Shown: piece after piece, positions 50,241 through 57,946 of the stretch | Layout: each line of letters begins with the position of its first letter | How positions within the stretch are numbered: the first letter of the stretch is position 1 | Assembly (NCBI GenBank): GCA_036389295.1 | Contig: DASVQB010000063.1 | Span: 40,924 to 104,923, forward strand | Direction of reading: 5' to 3' | From: AC-37 sp036389295 | Lineage (GTDB): Bacteria > Actinomycetota > Thermoleophilia > Solirubrobacterales > Thermoleophilaceae | DNA: 64,000 bases | Program-made: the position numbers and the translations under genes | Notes under the pieces: model-generated | The model's database searches: none | What the model was told of the DNA's origin: nothing | Seen by the model: the letters and a program-made list of their open reading frames with translations, nothing else

Positions 50241-50648
50241 GTGCTGTTCGGCCGCATCGACCACATAGGCGTCGCCGTGGCGGACCTCGACGAGGCCGTC
50301 GAGCTCTACCGCGACCGCTTCCAGATGGGAGAGCAGCACCGCGAGACCGTCGAGGAGCAGGGCGTCGAGGCGGTCCTCCTCGAGGTCGGCGAGGGCCACG
50401 TGGAGCTGCTCCGGCCGCTGTCGGGCGACAGCGCCGTCGGCCGCTTCCTGGAGCGGAGCGGGCCGGGCCTCCACCACGTCGCCTACCGGACCGACGACAT
50501 CGACTCCGCCCTGGCGTCCGTCCGCGACGCCGGGCTGCGCCTGATCGACTCCGAGCCGCGCCGCGGGATCCGCTCGAGCCGGGTCGCGTTCCTGCACCCG
50601 AAGTCGACCGGCGGCGTCCTGACCGAGCTGGTGGAGCCCGCGCACTGA
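50241..50648 (+). CDS. methylmalonyl-CoA epimerase
   Basis: This enzyme interconverts (S)- and (R)-methylmalonyl-CoA in propionate and odd-chain fat breakdown. The 135-residue VOC-fold protein has the metal ligands in GRIDHIGVAVADLDEAVELY (His), GEGHVELLRPL (Glu), GPGLHHVAYRTDDID (His) and VLTELVE (Glu), and the SRVAFLHPKSTGGVL stretch typical of the family. GTG start, apparently leaderless. Its TGA overlaps the ATG of the next gene. Confidence 0.92.
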   Translation: MLFGRIDHIGVAVADLDEAVELYRDRFQMGEQHRETVEEQGVEAVLLEVGEGHVELLRPLSGDSAVGRFLERSGPGLHHVAYRTDDIDSALASVRDAGLRLIDSEPRRGIRSSRVAFLHPKSTGGVLTELVEPAH

Positions 50649-50887
50649 TGGCGGCCGCGAACGGGAAGCCGCGCCGCGTCGACGTCGGGTTCGCCGGCGG
50701 CCAGGTGCTGGGCCTGCGGCTGGAGGAGGGCGCCTACAAGGAGCTACGCGCGGCGCTCGAGGGCGACGACGCCGCCCGCTGGCACGAGGTCGTGGCCGAG
50801 GACTCCGAGGTCGCGGTCGACCTCTCGAAGATCGTCTACGTGCGGCTCGACACCGAGCAGCGCGGCGTGGGCTTCTCCGGGCCCTGA
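50648..50887 (+). CDS. small conserved protein, DUF3107-like
   Basis: The 79-residue protein (RVDVGFAGGQVLGLRLEEGA ... DLSKIVYVRLDTEQRGVGF) has the beta-alpha-beta pattern of small actinobacterial DUF3107-like proteins. Its ATG overlaps the epimerase stop (ATGA), so they are coupled. The function is unknown. The family match is by general pattern only. Confidence 0.6.
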   Translation: MAAANGKPRRVDVGFAGGQVLGLRLEEGAYKELRAALEGDDAARWHEVVAEDSEVAVDLSKIVYVRLDTEQRGVGFSGP

Positions 50888-50888
50888 G

Positions 50889-50936
50889 CTAGGAGGCGCC
50901 CGTCGCGGGCGGCTAGGAGGCGCCGGTCGCGGGCGG
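50889..50936. repeat. 24-bp tandem duplication of a gene end
   Basis: Two adjacent 24-bp units (50889-50912 and 50913-50936, one mismatch) each encode, on the minus strand, PPATGAS followed by a stop. The end of the coiled-coil protein gene was duplicated, so one unit now lies past the stop codon. Confidence 0.85.
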
Positions 50937-51737
50937 CGGCGCCCCGCTCGTCTCCGCGAGCGCCTCGGACATGCCCTCGGCGACCGCGCCCATCTGCTCG
51001 CGCAGGTCGCGCACGTCGGAGGCCAGCTCGCGCTGGGAGGCGGCCTCGCTCGCGGCCGACACCGACAGGAGCTGGCCGCGCACGTTGCCGAGCTCGACCG
51101 CGATCCGCTCCATCTCGGTGTAGAAGCCCTCGAGCTCGCGCTCGGCCCGGCGCATCGCCGTGAGCTGGGTCTCGAGCGCCTCGGCCAGGGCGCGCTTGGA
51201 GGCGTCGGCCGGGTCCGAGGTCGAGCGGACCTGGCTCAGGCGGTACTCGACCCGGCGCGGGTCCTGCTCGGCCAGGTACTCGTAGAGCAGCTCGGCTCGG
51301 CCGGCGGCGCGCTCCGCAGCCCGGACGAACGTGTCGACCTCCTCGGAGACCTCGGCGAACGGGAGCTCGGCGCGGTCGATCGCCTCGCGGATGCGCGCCT
51401 CCTGGGCGAGCACCTGCTCGAGCTGGCCCGCGATCGGCGGCGCCAGCCGGCGCGGGTCGAGCCGCTCGCCGGCCGCGACCGCCTGGCGCCGCCGGGCCCG
51501 GAGCCGGCTCCCGACGCGCTCGGCCTCGTCGGCGTCGAGGTAGGTGATCGCGGAGAGCGCGAGCCAGGCGACGATCGCGATCAGCACGACCAGCCCCGAC
51601 GCGATGCCGAGCAGCAGCCCGACCGCCGCCACGCCGGCCGGCAGCAGCACGTTCGGCCACGGCTTGAGCAGGGCGTTCGCGACCAGGACGCGGTTCAGCT
51701 CGCCGCGGCTGAGCGGCCTCCCGACCTCGCGGGCCAT
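50913..51737 (-). CDS. membrane-anchored coiled-coil protein, unknown function
   Basis: The 274-residue protein has two N-terminal membrane helices (about 31-62). Long helical, heptad-rich regions follow (LEQVLAQEARIREAIDRAEL, EALETQLTAMRRAERELEGF, REQMGAVAEGMSEALAE), and it ends PPATGAS. No family is recognised. ATG overlaps the TGA of the VWA gene by four bases. It is therefore a partner of that surface protein, perhaps a scaffold or a toxic-anion-resistance-like component (inference). A 24-bp repeat duplicates its last codons. Confidence 0.72.
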   Translation of the reverse strand: MAREVGRPLSRGELNRVLVANALLKPWPNVLLPAGVAAVGLLLGIASGLVVLIAIVAWLALSAITYLDADEAERVGSRLRARRRQAVAAGERLDPRRLAPPIAGQLEQVLAQEARIREAIDRAELPFAEVSEEVDTFVRAAERAAGRAELLYEYLAEQDPRRVEYRLSQVRSTSDPADASKRALAEALETQLTAMRRAERELEGFYTEMERIAVELGNVRGQLLSVSAASEAASQRELASDVRDLREQMGAVAEGMSEALAETSGAPPPATGAS

Positions 51738-53452
51738 CAGAAGAAGCTCGAGATGCTGCGGTACACGAGCTCGATGTCGTCGGTGTCGCCCGAGTACGCC
51801 TTGCCGCCCGAGGCGGCGGCGATCCGCTCGAGGGCATCCTCCGCCCCGGCCGCCGACGCGCTGTAGGCGATGGTGAACACCCGGACGCGGCTCTCGGAGT
51901 CGCCCTGCCCCTCCATCCGCGACACGACCTCGTCCACGCCGGCCGACGAGTCGGTGTCCTCGCCGTCGGTCAGCAGGACGACGGCGTTGATCCGCTCGCG
52001 GTCGTTCAGGCGCTGCACGTCGGCAACCCCGCGCAGCGAGGCGTCGAAGAACGCCGTCCCGCCGTCGGCGATCAGCGACCCGATCGTCGAGCGCAGGCGG
52101 TCGCCGTTCTGCCTCACCGGGGCCACCTGCACGAGCGGCGTGATCACGTCGGAGAACGTGGTCAGCCCGACCCGGTCGTCCGGCGAGACCTCGCGGAGGA
52201 AGACGTCGAGCCCCTCCTTGGCCCGCTCGAGCCGGTTCTCCTCGGTCATCGAGCCGGACGTGTCGACCACGAGCAGCACGTTGGCCGGCTTGCGGTCGGC
52301 GCGCCAGGCGTCCTTCACCTTGGAGAGCACGCGCGGCTCGGGGAGCCCCAGGACGCGCCTCGGCTCGCTCGGGTCGGCGCCGTTCGCCGCCGTGATCGGG
52401 CCGGCCGGCTTCTGCTTGAGGTCGGCCGGCCGGAACCCGTAGCGGCCCGCGAGGTCGGGGTCGATCTCGTCGGAGAGGAAGTCGGCGAGCTGCTTCGCGC
52501 CGTCGCGCTGGGCGCTCGACACCCACGGCGCGTCGAGCGCGATCAGCGGGTTGTCCGAGTAGAACGTGCCCTCGTCGGGGTAGATCGCGACGAGCTTCGG
52601 CTGGCCGCCGCGGTGCTGGTTGAAGTCGACCAGCGTGACCTCCTCCATCGCGACCGCGGACGCGTAGCCGGGCCCGGCCTTGCGCATCTGGTCGGCGATG
52701 AACAGCGTCGTGTCGCCGTAGTGGACGATCGAGCGCTCGATGTCGCGGACCACGCTCCGGGCGCGGCTGCCGGTGACGTCCTTCTCGAGCAGCCCCTCCT
52801 TCTTGCCGGTGGCGGCGTAGTACTCGGCCACGACCGCGGACAGCCCGGAGGTCGAGAAGTCCGGGTTCGTGTGGACGAGCTTGAAGCGGCCGAACTGGGG
52901 CCGGCCGTACGCGGCCCAGCCGCGGCTCGAGCGGGCGAGGGCCAGGACGTCGTCGAAGCCGAGCCGCTTGCGGGGGTAGCCGAGCGCCTGCGCCATCGGC
53001 TCCCACATCGCGATCACGAGCGGGGTGCGGACGATCGACGGGCTCTCGTCGGGCGCGTACGGCCGGTCGGCCTCGAAGTTCAGGAGCCGGCCCCAGAGCG
53101 AGGACGACGGCGACCACGCCACCGTCCGCAGGCGGCCGCTCGCGATCTTCTGCTCGGCCTCGCCCGAGGCGACGACGCTGCCCTCGACGAAGACCGGCTT
53201 GCCGCCGACCTCGTGGTCCTCGTCGTTGAAGCGCTCGATCAGCGGCTCGAGCAGCTTCTCCTTCTCGGGCGAGTAGGCGAACGGGACCGCGACCGCGCCC
53301 TTCGGCGCCTTGCCGCCCTTCGACAGGCCGCCGCCCCCGCCCCCGCCTCCGCCGCCGTCGTCGCCGCCGTCGCCGAGCCCGAACGCTAGCGCCGCCACCG
53401 CGACCACGGCTAGCAGCGCTACTACGACCTGGCTTCGCTTGAGGATCGGCAT
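51737..53452 (-). CDS. solute-binding plus VWA-domain surface protein
   Basis: The 571-residue protein has an N-terminal membrane anchor (VVVALLAVVAVAALAFGLG) and a Gly-run linker. A periplasmic-binding-protein-like domain (about 55-340: AVPFAYSPEKEKLLEPLIER, IVRTPLVIAMWEPMAQALGY) is followed by a VWA domain (about 385-571) with the MIDAS motif LLVVDTSGSMTEENRL, the Thr in GLTTFSD and LLTDGEDTDSSAG. It may sense a ligand and a metal-dependent protein partner outside the cell. ATG at 53452 lies opposite the PAP2 gene. It is coupled to the coiled-coil gene. Confidence 0.87.
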   Translation of the reverse strand: MPILKRSQVVVALLAVVAVAALAFGLGDGGDDGGGGGGGGGGLSKGGKAPKGAVAVPFAYSPEKEKLLEPLIERFNDEDHEVGGKPVFVEGSVVASGEAEQKIASGRLRTVAWSPSSSLWGRLLNFEADRPYAPDESPSIVRTPLVIAMWEPMAQALGYPRKRLGFDDVLALARSSRGWAAYGRPQFGRFKLVHTNPDFSTSGLSAVVAEYYAATGKKEGLLEKDVTGSRARSVVRDIERSIVHYGDTTLFIADQMRKAGPGYASAVAMEEVTLVDFNQHRGGQPKLVAIYPDEGTFYSDNPLIALDAPWVSSAQRDGAKQLADFLSDEIDPDLAGRYGFRPADLKQKPAGPITAANGADPSEPRRVLGLPEPRVLSKVKDAWRADRKPANVLLVVDTSGSMTEENRLERAKEGLDVFLREVSPDDRVGLTTFSDVITPLVQVAPVRQNGDRLRSTIGSLIADGGTAFFDASLRGVADVQRLNDRERINAVVLLTDGEDTDSSAGVDEVVSRMEGQGDSESRVRVFTIAYSASAAGAEDALERIAAASGGKAYSGDTDDIELVYRSISSFF

Positions 53453-53509
53453 CGGAGGGCGGGTAGGCCGCGGATCGTACGCGGCGGCGGGGGCGGCGTG
53501 GCGCGAACG

Positions 53510-53515
53510 TATCCT
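53510..53515 (+). promoter_or_regulatory. -10 box (TATCCT) of the leaderless PAP2 gene
   Basis: TATCCT lies 8 nt before the GTG at 53524. Confidence 0.5.
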
Positions 53516-53523
53516 CCGCCGCC

Positions 53524-54009
53524 GTGGCCGGCGGACTCGACACCGCGCTCCTGCGAGCCGCCCGCACCCGCGGGCACGCGCCGGCGGTGGAGCGGGCCGT
53601 CGCGCGGTTCAGCGCGCTCGGCGAGCACGGCGGGGTCTGGCTGGCCGCGTGCGCGGCGGGGGCCGCGCTGGACCGCCGCCGGCGCGACCGCTTCGCCCGC
53701 GCGGGCGCGACCGTGGCCGCGGCCTACGTCGCGAACCAGGCGATCAAGGTCGCCGTCAGGCGGCGGCGCCCGCGGCTCGACGGGCTCGAGCCGGTCGTGA
53801 GCACCCACTCGCAGCTCTCCTACCCCTCGGCCCACGCCTCGACCTCGTTCGCCGGCGCCCGCGCGCTGGGCGAGCTGTGGCCGCGCCCGGCCGTCTACGC
53901 GATGGCCCTCGCGCTGGCCGCGAGCCGGCCGTACCTGGGCGTCCACTACCCCTCCGACTCCCTCGCGGGGGCGGCGCTCGGGACCGCGGTGGCGGAGCTC
54001 GCCCGGTGA
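53524..54009 (+). CDS. PAP2-family lipid phosphatase
   Basis: The 161-residue membrane protein has the three PAP2 signature motifs: K-x6-R-P in KVAVRRRRPRLDG, P-S-A-H in SYPSAHASTSFAGARAL, and S-R-x5-H-x3-D in ASRPYLGVHYPSD. It removes phosphate from phosphatidate, polyprenyl pyrophosphates or similar lipids. GTG start behind a -10 box. Its TGA overlaps the GTG of ychF (GTGA). Confidence 0.93.
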   Translation: MAGGLDTALLRAARTRGHAPAVERAVARFSALGEHGGVWLAACAAGAALDRRRRDRFARAGATVAAAYVANQAIKVAVRRRRPRLDGLEPVVSTHSQLSYPSAHASTSFAGARALGELWPRPAVYAMALALAASRPYLGVHYPSDSLAGAALGTAVAELAR

Positions 54010-55091
54010 GGATCGGGATCGTCGGCCTGCCGAACGCGGGCAAGTCGTCGCTGTTCAACGCGCTGACGCGCGCGGGCGCCGAGACGGCCGCCTACCCGTT
54101 CACGACCGTCGACCCGAACGTGGCGATCGTGCCGGTGCCGGACGAGCGGCTGGCGCGCGTGGCCGACGCCGTCGGCTCGACCGCCGTCGTCCCGGAGACG
54201 ATCGCGTTCCACGACATCGCCGGGCTGGTCCGCGGCGCGCACGCCGGCGAGGGCCTCGGCAACCGCTTCCTGGCGAACATCCGCGAGACCGACGCGATCC
54301 TGCACGTGGTGCGGACGCACGACGACCCGCAGGTGCCGCACCCCGAGGGCCGCGTCGACCCGCTCGCCGACGCCGAGGCGGTGGAGGCCGAGCTGCTCTA
54401 CGCCGACCTCGAGCAGGCCGAGCGGCGGCTCGAGCGGGTTGCGCGCCAGGCGAAGTCGCACGAGCGCGCCGCGGTCGCCGAGGAGGCGTGGCTGCGCGAG
54501 GTCGTCGACGGGCTTCGCCGCGCCGTGCCCGTCCGCGCCGCCCCGCCCCCGCCCGCGGACGCCCCCGAGGCGCTGCGCTCGCTGCAGCCCCTCACGGCCA
54601 AGCCGGTGCTGTACGTGGCGAACGCCGGCGAGGACTCGGGCGGCGAGGTCCCGGCCGCCCTGGCCGACCACGCGGCGGCGGCGGGCGCGGCGGCGGTGGC
54701 CGTCAGCGCCCGGCTGGAGGCCGAGCTGGCCGAGCTCGACGCCGAGGAGTCGGCCGCGATGCGGGCCGAGCTCGGCGCCCCGGAGTCGGGGCTCGAGCGG
54801 GTCGTGAGGGCGGCGTTCGACCTGCTGGGCCTGATCTCGTTCTTCACCGCCGACGAGGGCACGGAGGCCCGCTCGCACGCGGTGGCGGACGGTACGAGCG
54901 CATGGGAGGCCGCCGGCAGGGTGCACACCGACATGCAGCGCGGGTTCGTGCGCGCGGACGTGGCGCCGTGGGACGCGCTGGTCGCCGCCGGCGGCTACGC
55001 GGGTGCGCGGGGGCGCGGGGAGCTGCGCTCCGAGGGCCGCGACTACCGCGTGCGCGACGGCGACGTGATCCTGATCAGGTTCTCGGCGTAG
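54006..55091 (+). CDS. ychF: redox-regulated ribosome-associated ATPase YchF
   Basis: The 361-residue OBG-family protein has G1 GIVGLPNAGKSSLFNAL (near 5), the YPFTTVDPN switch, G3 FHDIAGLVRGAHAGEGLGN and the NAG-type fourth motif (LYVANAGED) that gives YchF its ATP preference. A helical coiled-coil region and a C-terminal TGS domain follow (LISFFTADEGTEARSHAVAD, GFVRADVAPWDALVAAGGYA). It binds ribosomes and is linked to stress responses. GTG start, coupled to the PAP2 gene. Confidence 0.95.
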   Translation: MRIGIVGLPNAGKSSLFNALTRAGAETAAYPFTTVDPNVAIVPVPDERLARVADAVGSTAVVPETIAFHDIAGLVRGAHAGEGLGNRFLANIRETDAILHVVRTHDDPQVPHPEGRVDPLADAEAVEAELLYADLEQAERRLERVARQAKSHERAAVAEEAWLREVVDGLRRAVPVRAAPPPPADAPEALRSLQPLTAKPVLYVANAGEDSGGEVPAALADHAAAAGAAAVAVSARLEAELAELDAEESAAMRAELGAPESGLERVVRAAFDLLGLISFFTADEGTEARSHAVADGTSAWEAAGRVHTDMQRGFVRADVAPWDALVAAGGYAGARGRGELRSEGRDYRVRDGDVILIRFSA

Positions 55092-55121
55092 GGGCGGCCG
55101 GCGGGGCCGGCCCCGGGCGGC

Positions 55122-55328
55122 TCAGCCCTCGCGCTCGAAGCGGCCGCCGGCGGCGTCCGCCGGCTCGCGGCGCCGCATGCGGTGGCCGCTCACCCCGACC
55201 GGGGTTATGTCGCCCGTCAGCTCGAGCTCGCCGCCGCACTGCGGGCAGCGATCGCCCCGCTCGACGAGCAGTCTCGCCGCAGCGGAATACGAGATCGCGG
55301 CGCACTGAGCGCACCTCATCTGGTCCAT
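55122..55328 (-). CDS. small zinc-ribbon protein
   Basis: The 68-residue protein starts MDQMRCAQCAAISYSAAARL, with CxxC at 6-9, and has a second CxxC in GDRCPQCGGELEL, forming a zinc ribbon. A basic C-terminus follows. The ATG at 55328 has GGGGAG upstream, and a GATAAT box lies about 65 nt upstream. Function unknown; it could be a regulator or ribosome-associated protein. The short length leaves some doubt. Confidence 0.6.
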   Translation of the reverse strand: MDQMRCAQCAAISYSAAARLLVERGDRCPQCGGELELTGDITPVGVSGHRMRRREPADAAGGRFEREG

Positions 55329-55425
55329 CTGGATACGGCTCCCCTGCCGCCGCCACCATGTCGCGTCCCCTGTCCGGCGCGGCTGCACTGTGATTATCTC
55401 CTATGTCGGCCGTATTCGCCACCAC

Positions 55426-56211
55426 CTACCGGCCTAGGCGCGTCAGCGCCCGCAGCGCGAAGGCCGCCAGGGCCGCTCCGAGCGCCGCCACGACGAGGAG
55501 ACCCGGCCATGTGTCGGACCACGAGACGCCGCCGACGAACCCCTGTCGGACGGTCTCGACCACCTGCGTGACCGGGTTGTAGCGCGCCACCTCGCGCAGC
55601 CAGCCGGTCAGCAGCTCCTCGGGCGCGTAGGAGGTGGTGAACAGGACCGCCACGAAGACGCTCGCCTGCATCAGCGGCGCCGCGGCCTGGGTCTGGAACC
55701 GCAGCGCGAGGATGACCGACCACGCCGCGACGGCGGCGGCGAAGCCGAGCACGACGCCGACGGCGATCAGGAGCCCGTCCACGCCCGGGAACGCGGCGCC
55801 GAGCGGGAAGGCGATCGCGAGGGCGACCGTGATCGGGAGCAGCGCGCGCAGGCTGGCGGAGACGAGCAGGCCGCCCAGCAGCACCGTCCGCGGCACGCGC
55901 GAGACGAGCATCCGGTCGAACCAGCCCAGCTCGATGTCGCGCGCCAGGTTCACGCCCATCGCCGCCCCCGAGAAGCCGGCCGCCTGGAGCAGGCTGATCG
56001 GCACGAGGAACGAGAGGAAGCCGTCGGCGGTGAAGCCGGGGAGCCGCGAGAGGTCGCCGAACACGGCCGTGAGGCCGAGCATGAAGATCGACGGCGCGAC
56101 GATCCCCGGGATCGCCCCGCCCGGGACGCGCACGAGCTCGTTGAAGCCGCGGCGGACCATCGCGCCCATCACGGCGAGGTCCGCGCGCCAGTCCGCGAGC
56201 GCCGGGCTCAT
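55426..56211 (-). CDS. ABC-2 type transporter permease
   Basis: The 261-residue membrane protein has six helices and the ABC-2 layout (NELVRVPGGAIPGIVAPSIF, LARDIELGWFDRMLVSRVPR, LREVARYNPVTQVVETVRQG). It is the second of two adjacent permeases and overlaps the first by ATGA. Together with the ATPase at 56987-57946 it forms a DrrAB-like heterodimeric exporter. Substrate unknown. Confidence 0.9.
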   Translation of the reverse strand: MSPALADWRADLAVMGAMVRRGFNELVRVPGGAIPGIVAPSIFMLGLTAVFGDLSRLPGFTADGFLSFLVPISLLQAAGFSGAAMGVNLARDIELGWFDRMLVSRVPRTVLLGGLLVSASLRALLPITVALAIAFPLGAAFPGVDGLLIAVGVVLGFAAAVAAWSVILALRFQTQAAAPLMQASVFVAVLFTTSYAPEELLTGWLREVARYNPVTQVVETVRQGFVGGVSWSDTWPGLLVVAALGAALAAFALRALTRLGR

Positions 56212-56990
56212 CCGCTCCTCAGCCTGTGCCGGAGGGCGAGCGCGCTGAGCGAGGCGCTCACGCCGCCCACGATCGCGACCCCCGCCAGCCCCTCGAGCAG
56301 CGGCTCCAGCATCGCGCCCGACACGATCGGGTCGCGGACGGCCTCGGCGAGCAGGCTCAGCGGGTTCCACCGGGCGATCGTCTGCGCCGGCTCCTGCATC
56401 AGCTCGCGCGGGAAGAACGCGGTCGACAGGAAGAGGATCACGAACACGAGCGGGAACGTGCCCTGCACGGCGCTCGCGCTGCCGCTGCGCAGGGCCAGCG
56501 CCGCGCCGAGGCCGCCGAAGGCCACGGCCGAGAGCGCCATCACGGCGACGACCACGAGCACGCCGAGCGGCCCGCCCTCGACGTGCGCGCCGAAGACGAG
56601 CCCCACCGTGAGGAACCAGACCGCGATCACCACGCCGAGCGCGGCGGTCGCCGCCAGGCGGCCGGAGACGACGAGGTAGCGCGGCACCGGCGACGCCATC
56701 AGGCGGTCGATGAAGCCGCGCTCGATGTCCATCCCGAGCGCCATCCCCGAGCTGACGCCGCACAGCATCGCCGACTGGAGCATCGCCGCGGCCAGCTCGA
56801 AGTCGAGGAAGCCGTGCACGGACGGGAACTCGGGGATCTGCGTCGCGCGCCCGGCGCCGCCGACGTTCACGGCGAGGAACAGCGACGGGAAGACGACGAT
56901 CGGCGCCAGGTAGCGCGGGTAGCGGAAGGTCTGGACGATCGAGCGGCGTGCGAGGAACGCCGTGGCGCGCAGCTCGGCCGCGAGCGTCAC
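56208..56990 (-). CDS. ABC-2 type transporter permease
   Basis: The 260-residue protein has six membrane helices and the DrrB-like features RSIVQTFRYPRYLAPIVVFP, MALGMDIERGFIDRLMASPV, STAFFPRELMQEPAQTIARW and NPLSLLAEAVRD. It overlaps the ATPase gene by four bases. It resembles its neighbour permease closely enough in layout to suggest duplication and a heterodimer. Confidence 0.9.
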   Translation of the reverse strand: MTLAAELRATAFLARRSIVQTFRYPRYLAPIVVFPSLFLAVNVGGAGRATQIPEFPSVHGFLDFELAAAMLQSAMLCGVSSGMALGMDIERGFIDRLMASPVPRYLVVSGRLAATAALGVVIAVWFLTVGLVFGAHVEGGPLGVLVVVAVMALSAVAFGGLGAALALRSGSASAVQGTFPLVFVILFLSTAFFPRELMQEPAQTIARWNPLSLLAEAVRDPIVSGAMLEPLLEGLAGVAIVGGVSASLSALALRHRLRSG

Positions 56991-57946
56991 GCGGGCGCCT
57001 CGGGGGCGTCCGCGTCCGCCGGCTCGAGCGCGTGGCCGGTCTTGGCCATGAAGACGTCGTCGAGCGTCGGCCGCTGGACCTCGAGCGACTGGACGGCGAG
57101 CCCGGCCTCGTCGAGCGCCCGCACGATCTCGGCCACCTCGCCGACCCCGCGCTCGAGCGGGATCGCGATCGTGCCGTCGGACCCCAGCGCCTCGCGGCCG
57201 ACGCGGCGCAGCGCCTCCTCGGCCCGTGAGCGCTCGCCGGCCACGGTCACCTCCAGCCGGTCGCGCCCGACCTCCGCCTTCAGCTCCGCGGGGGTGCCCT
57301 CGGCGACCATCCGGCCGCGGTCGATGATCCCGACGCGGTCGGCGAGCTGGTCGGCCTCCTCGAGGTACTGCGTCGTGAGCAGCACGGTCGTGCCCTCGTC
57401 GTTCAGCGCCCGGACCTCGCTCCAGATCGCCTGGCGGCTGACGGGGTCGAGCCCGGTGGTCGGCTCGTCGAGGAAGAGCACCCGCGGCTCGTGCACCAGC
57501 GCCATCGCGAGGTCGAGCCGGCGGCGCATCCCGCCCGAGTAGGTCCCCACGCGGCGGTCGGCGGCGTCCGTCAGCCCCACGCGCCCCAGCAGCGCCTCGG
57601 CGCGCGGACGGGCCTCCGCGCGCGGGACGGCGTGGAGCGCCGCCTGGAGCTGCATCAGCTCGCTCCCCGTCATCAGCGGGTCGAGCGCGGCCTCCTGAAG
57701 CGCCACGCCGATCGCGCGGCGCACGTCGGACGCCTCGCGGAGCACGTCGTGGCCGGCCACGTGCGCCGTCCCGCCGGTGGGCCGCAGGAGGGTGGTCAGG
57801 ATGCGAACGGTCGTCGTCTTCCCGGCCCCGTTCGGGCCGAGGAGCGCGTAGATCTCGCCGTCCGCTACCTCGAGGTCTATCCCAGCCACCGCCAGAACCC
57901 CTCCCGAGAACTCTCGGACGAGGTCGCTGGTGACGATGGCAGCCAT
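56987..57946 (-). CDS. DrrA-like ABC exporter ATP-binding protein
   Basis: The 319-residue ATPase has Walker A LLGPNGAGKTTTVRILTTLL, Q-loop VALQEAALDPLMTG, signature YSGGMRRRLDLAMALVHEP, Walker B VLFLDEPTTGLDP and the DrrA-type TTQYLEEADQLADR. A C-terminal ~80-residue extension ends RPTLDDVFMAKTGHALEP, the DUF4162-like tail of daunorubicin/doxorubicin exporters. ATG at 57946 follows TACAGT by 7 nt, indicating a leaderless start inside the 3' end of the SpoIID-like gene. Confidence 0.93.
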   Translation of the reverse strand: MAAIVTSDLVREFSGGVLAVAGIDLEVADGEIYALLGPNGAGKTTTVRILTTLLRPTGGTAHVAGHDVLREASDVRRAIGVALQEAALDPLMTGSELMQLQAALHAVPRAEARPRAEALLGRVGLTDAADRRVGTYSGGMRRRLDLAMALVHEPRVLFLDEPTTGLDPVSRQAIWSEVRALNDEGTTVLLTTQYLEEADQLADRVGIIDRGRMVAEGTPAELKAEVGRDRLEVTVAGERSRAEEALRRVGREALGSDGTIAIPLERGVGEVAEIVRALDEAGLAVQSLEVQRPTLDDVFMAKTGHALEPADADAPEAPA

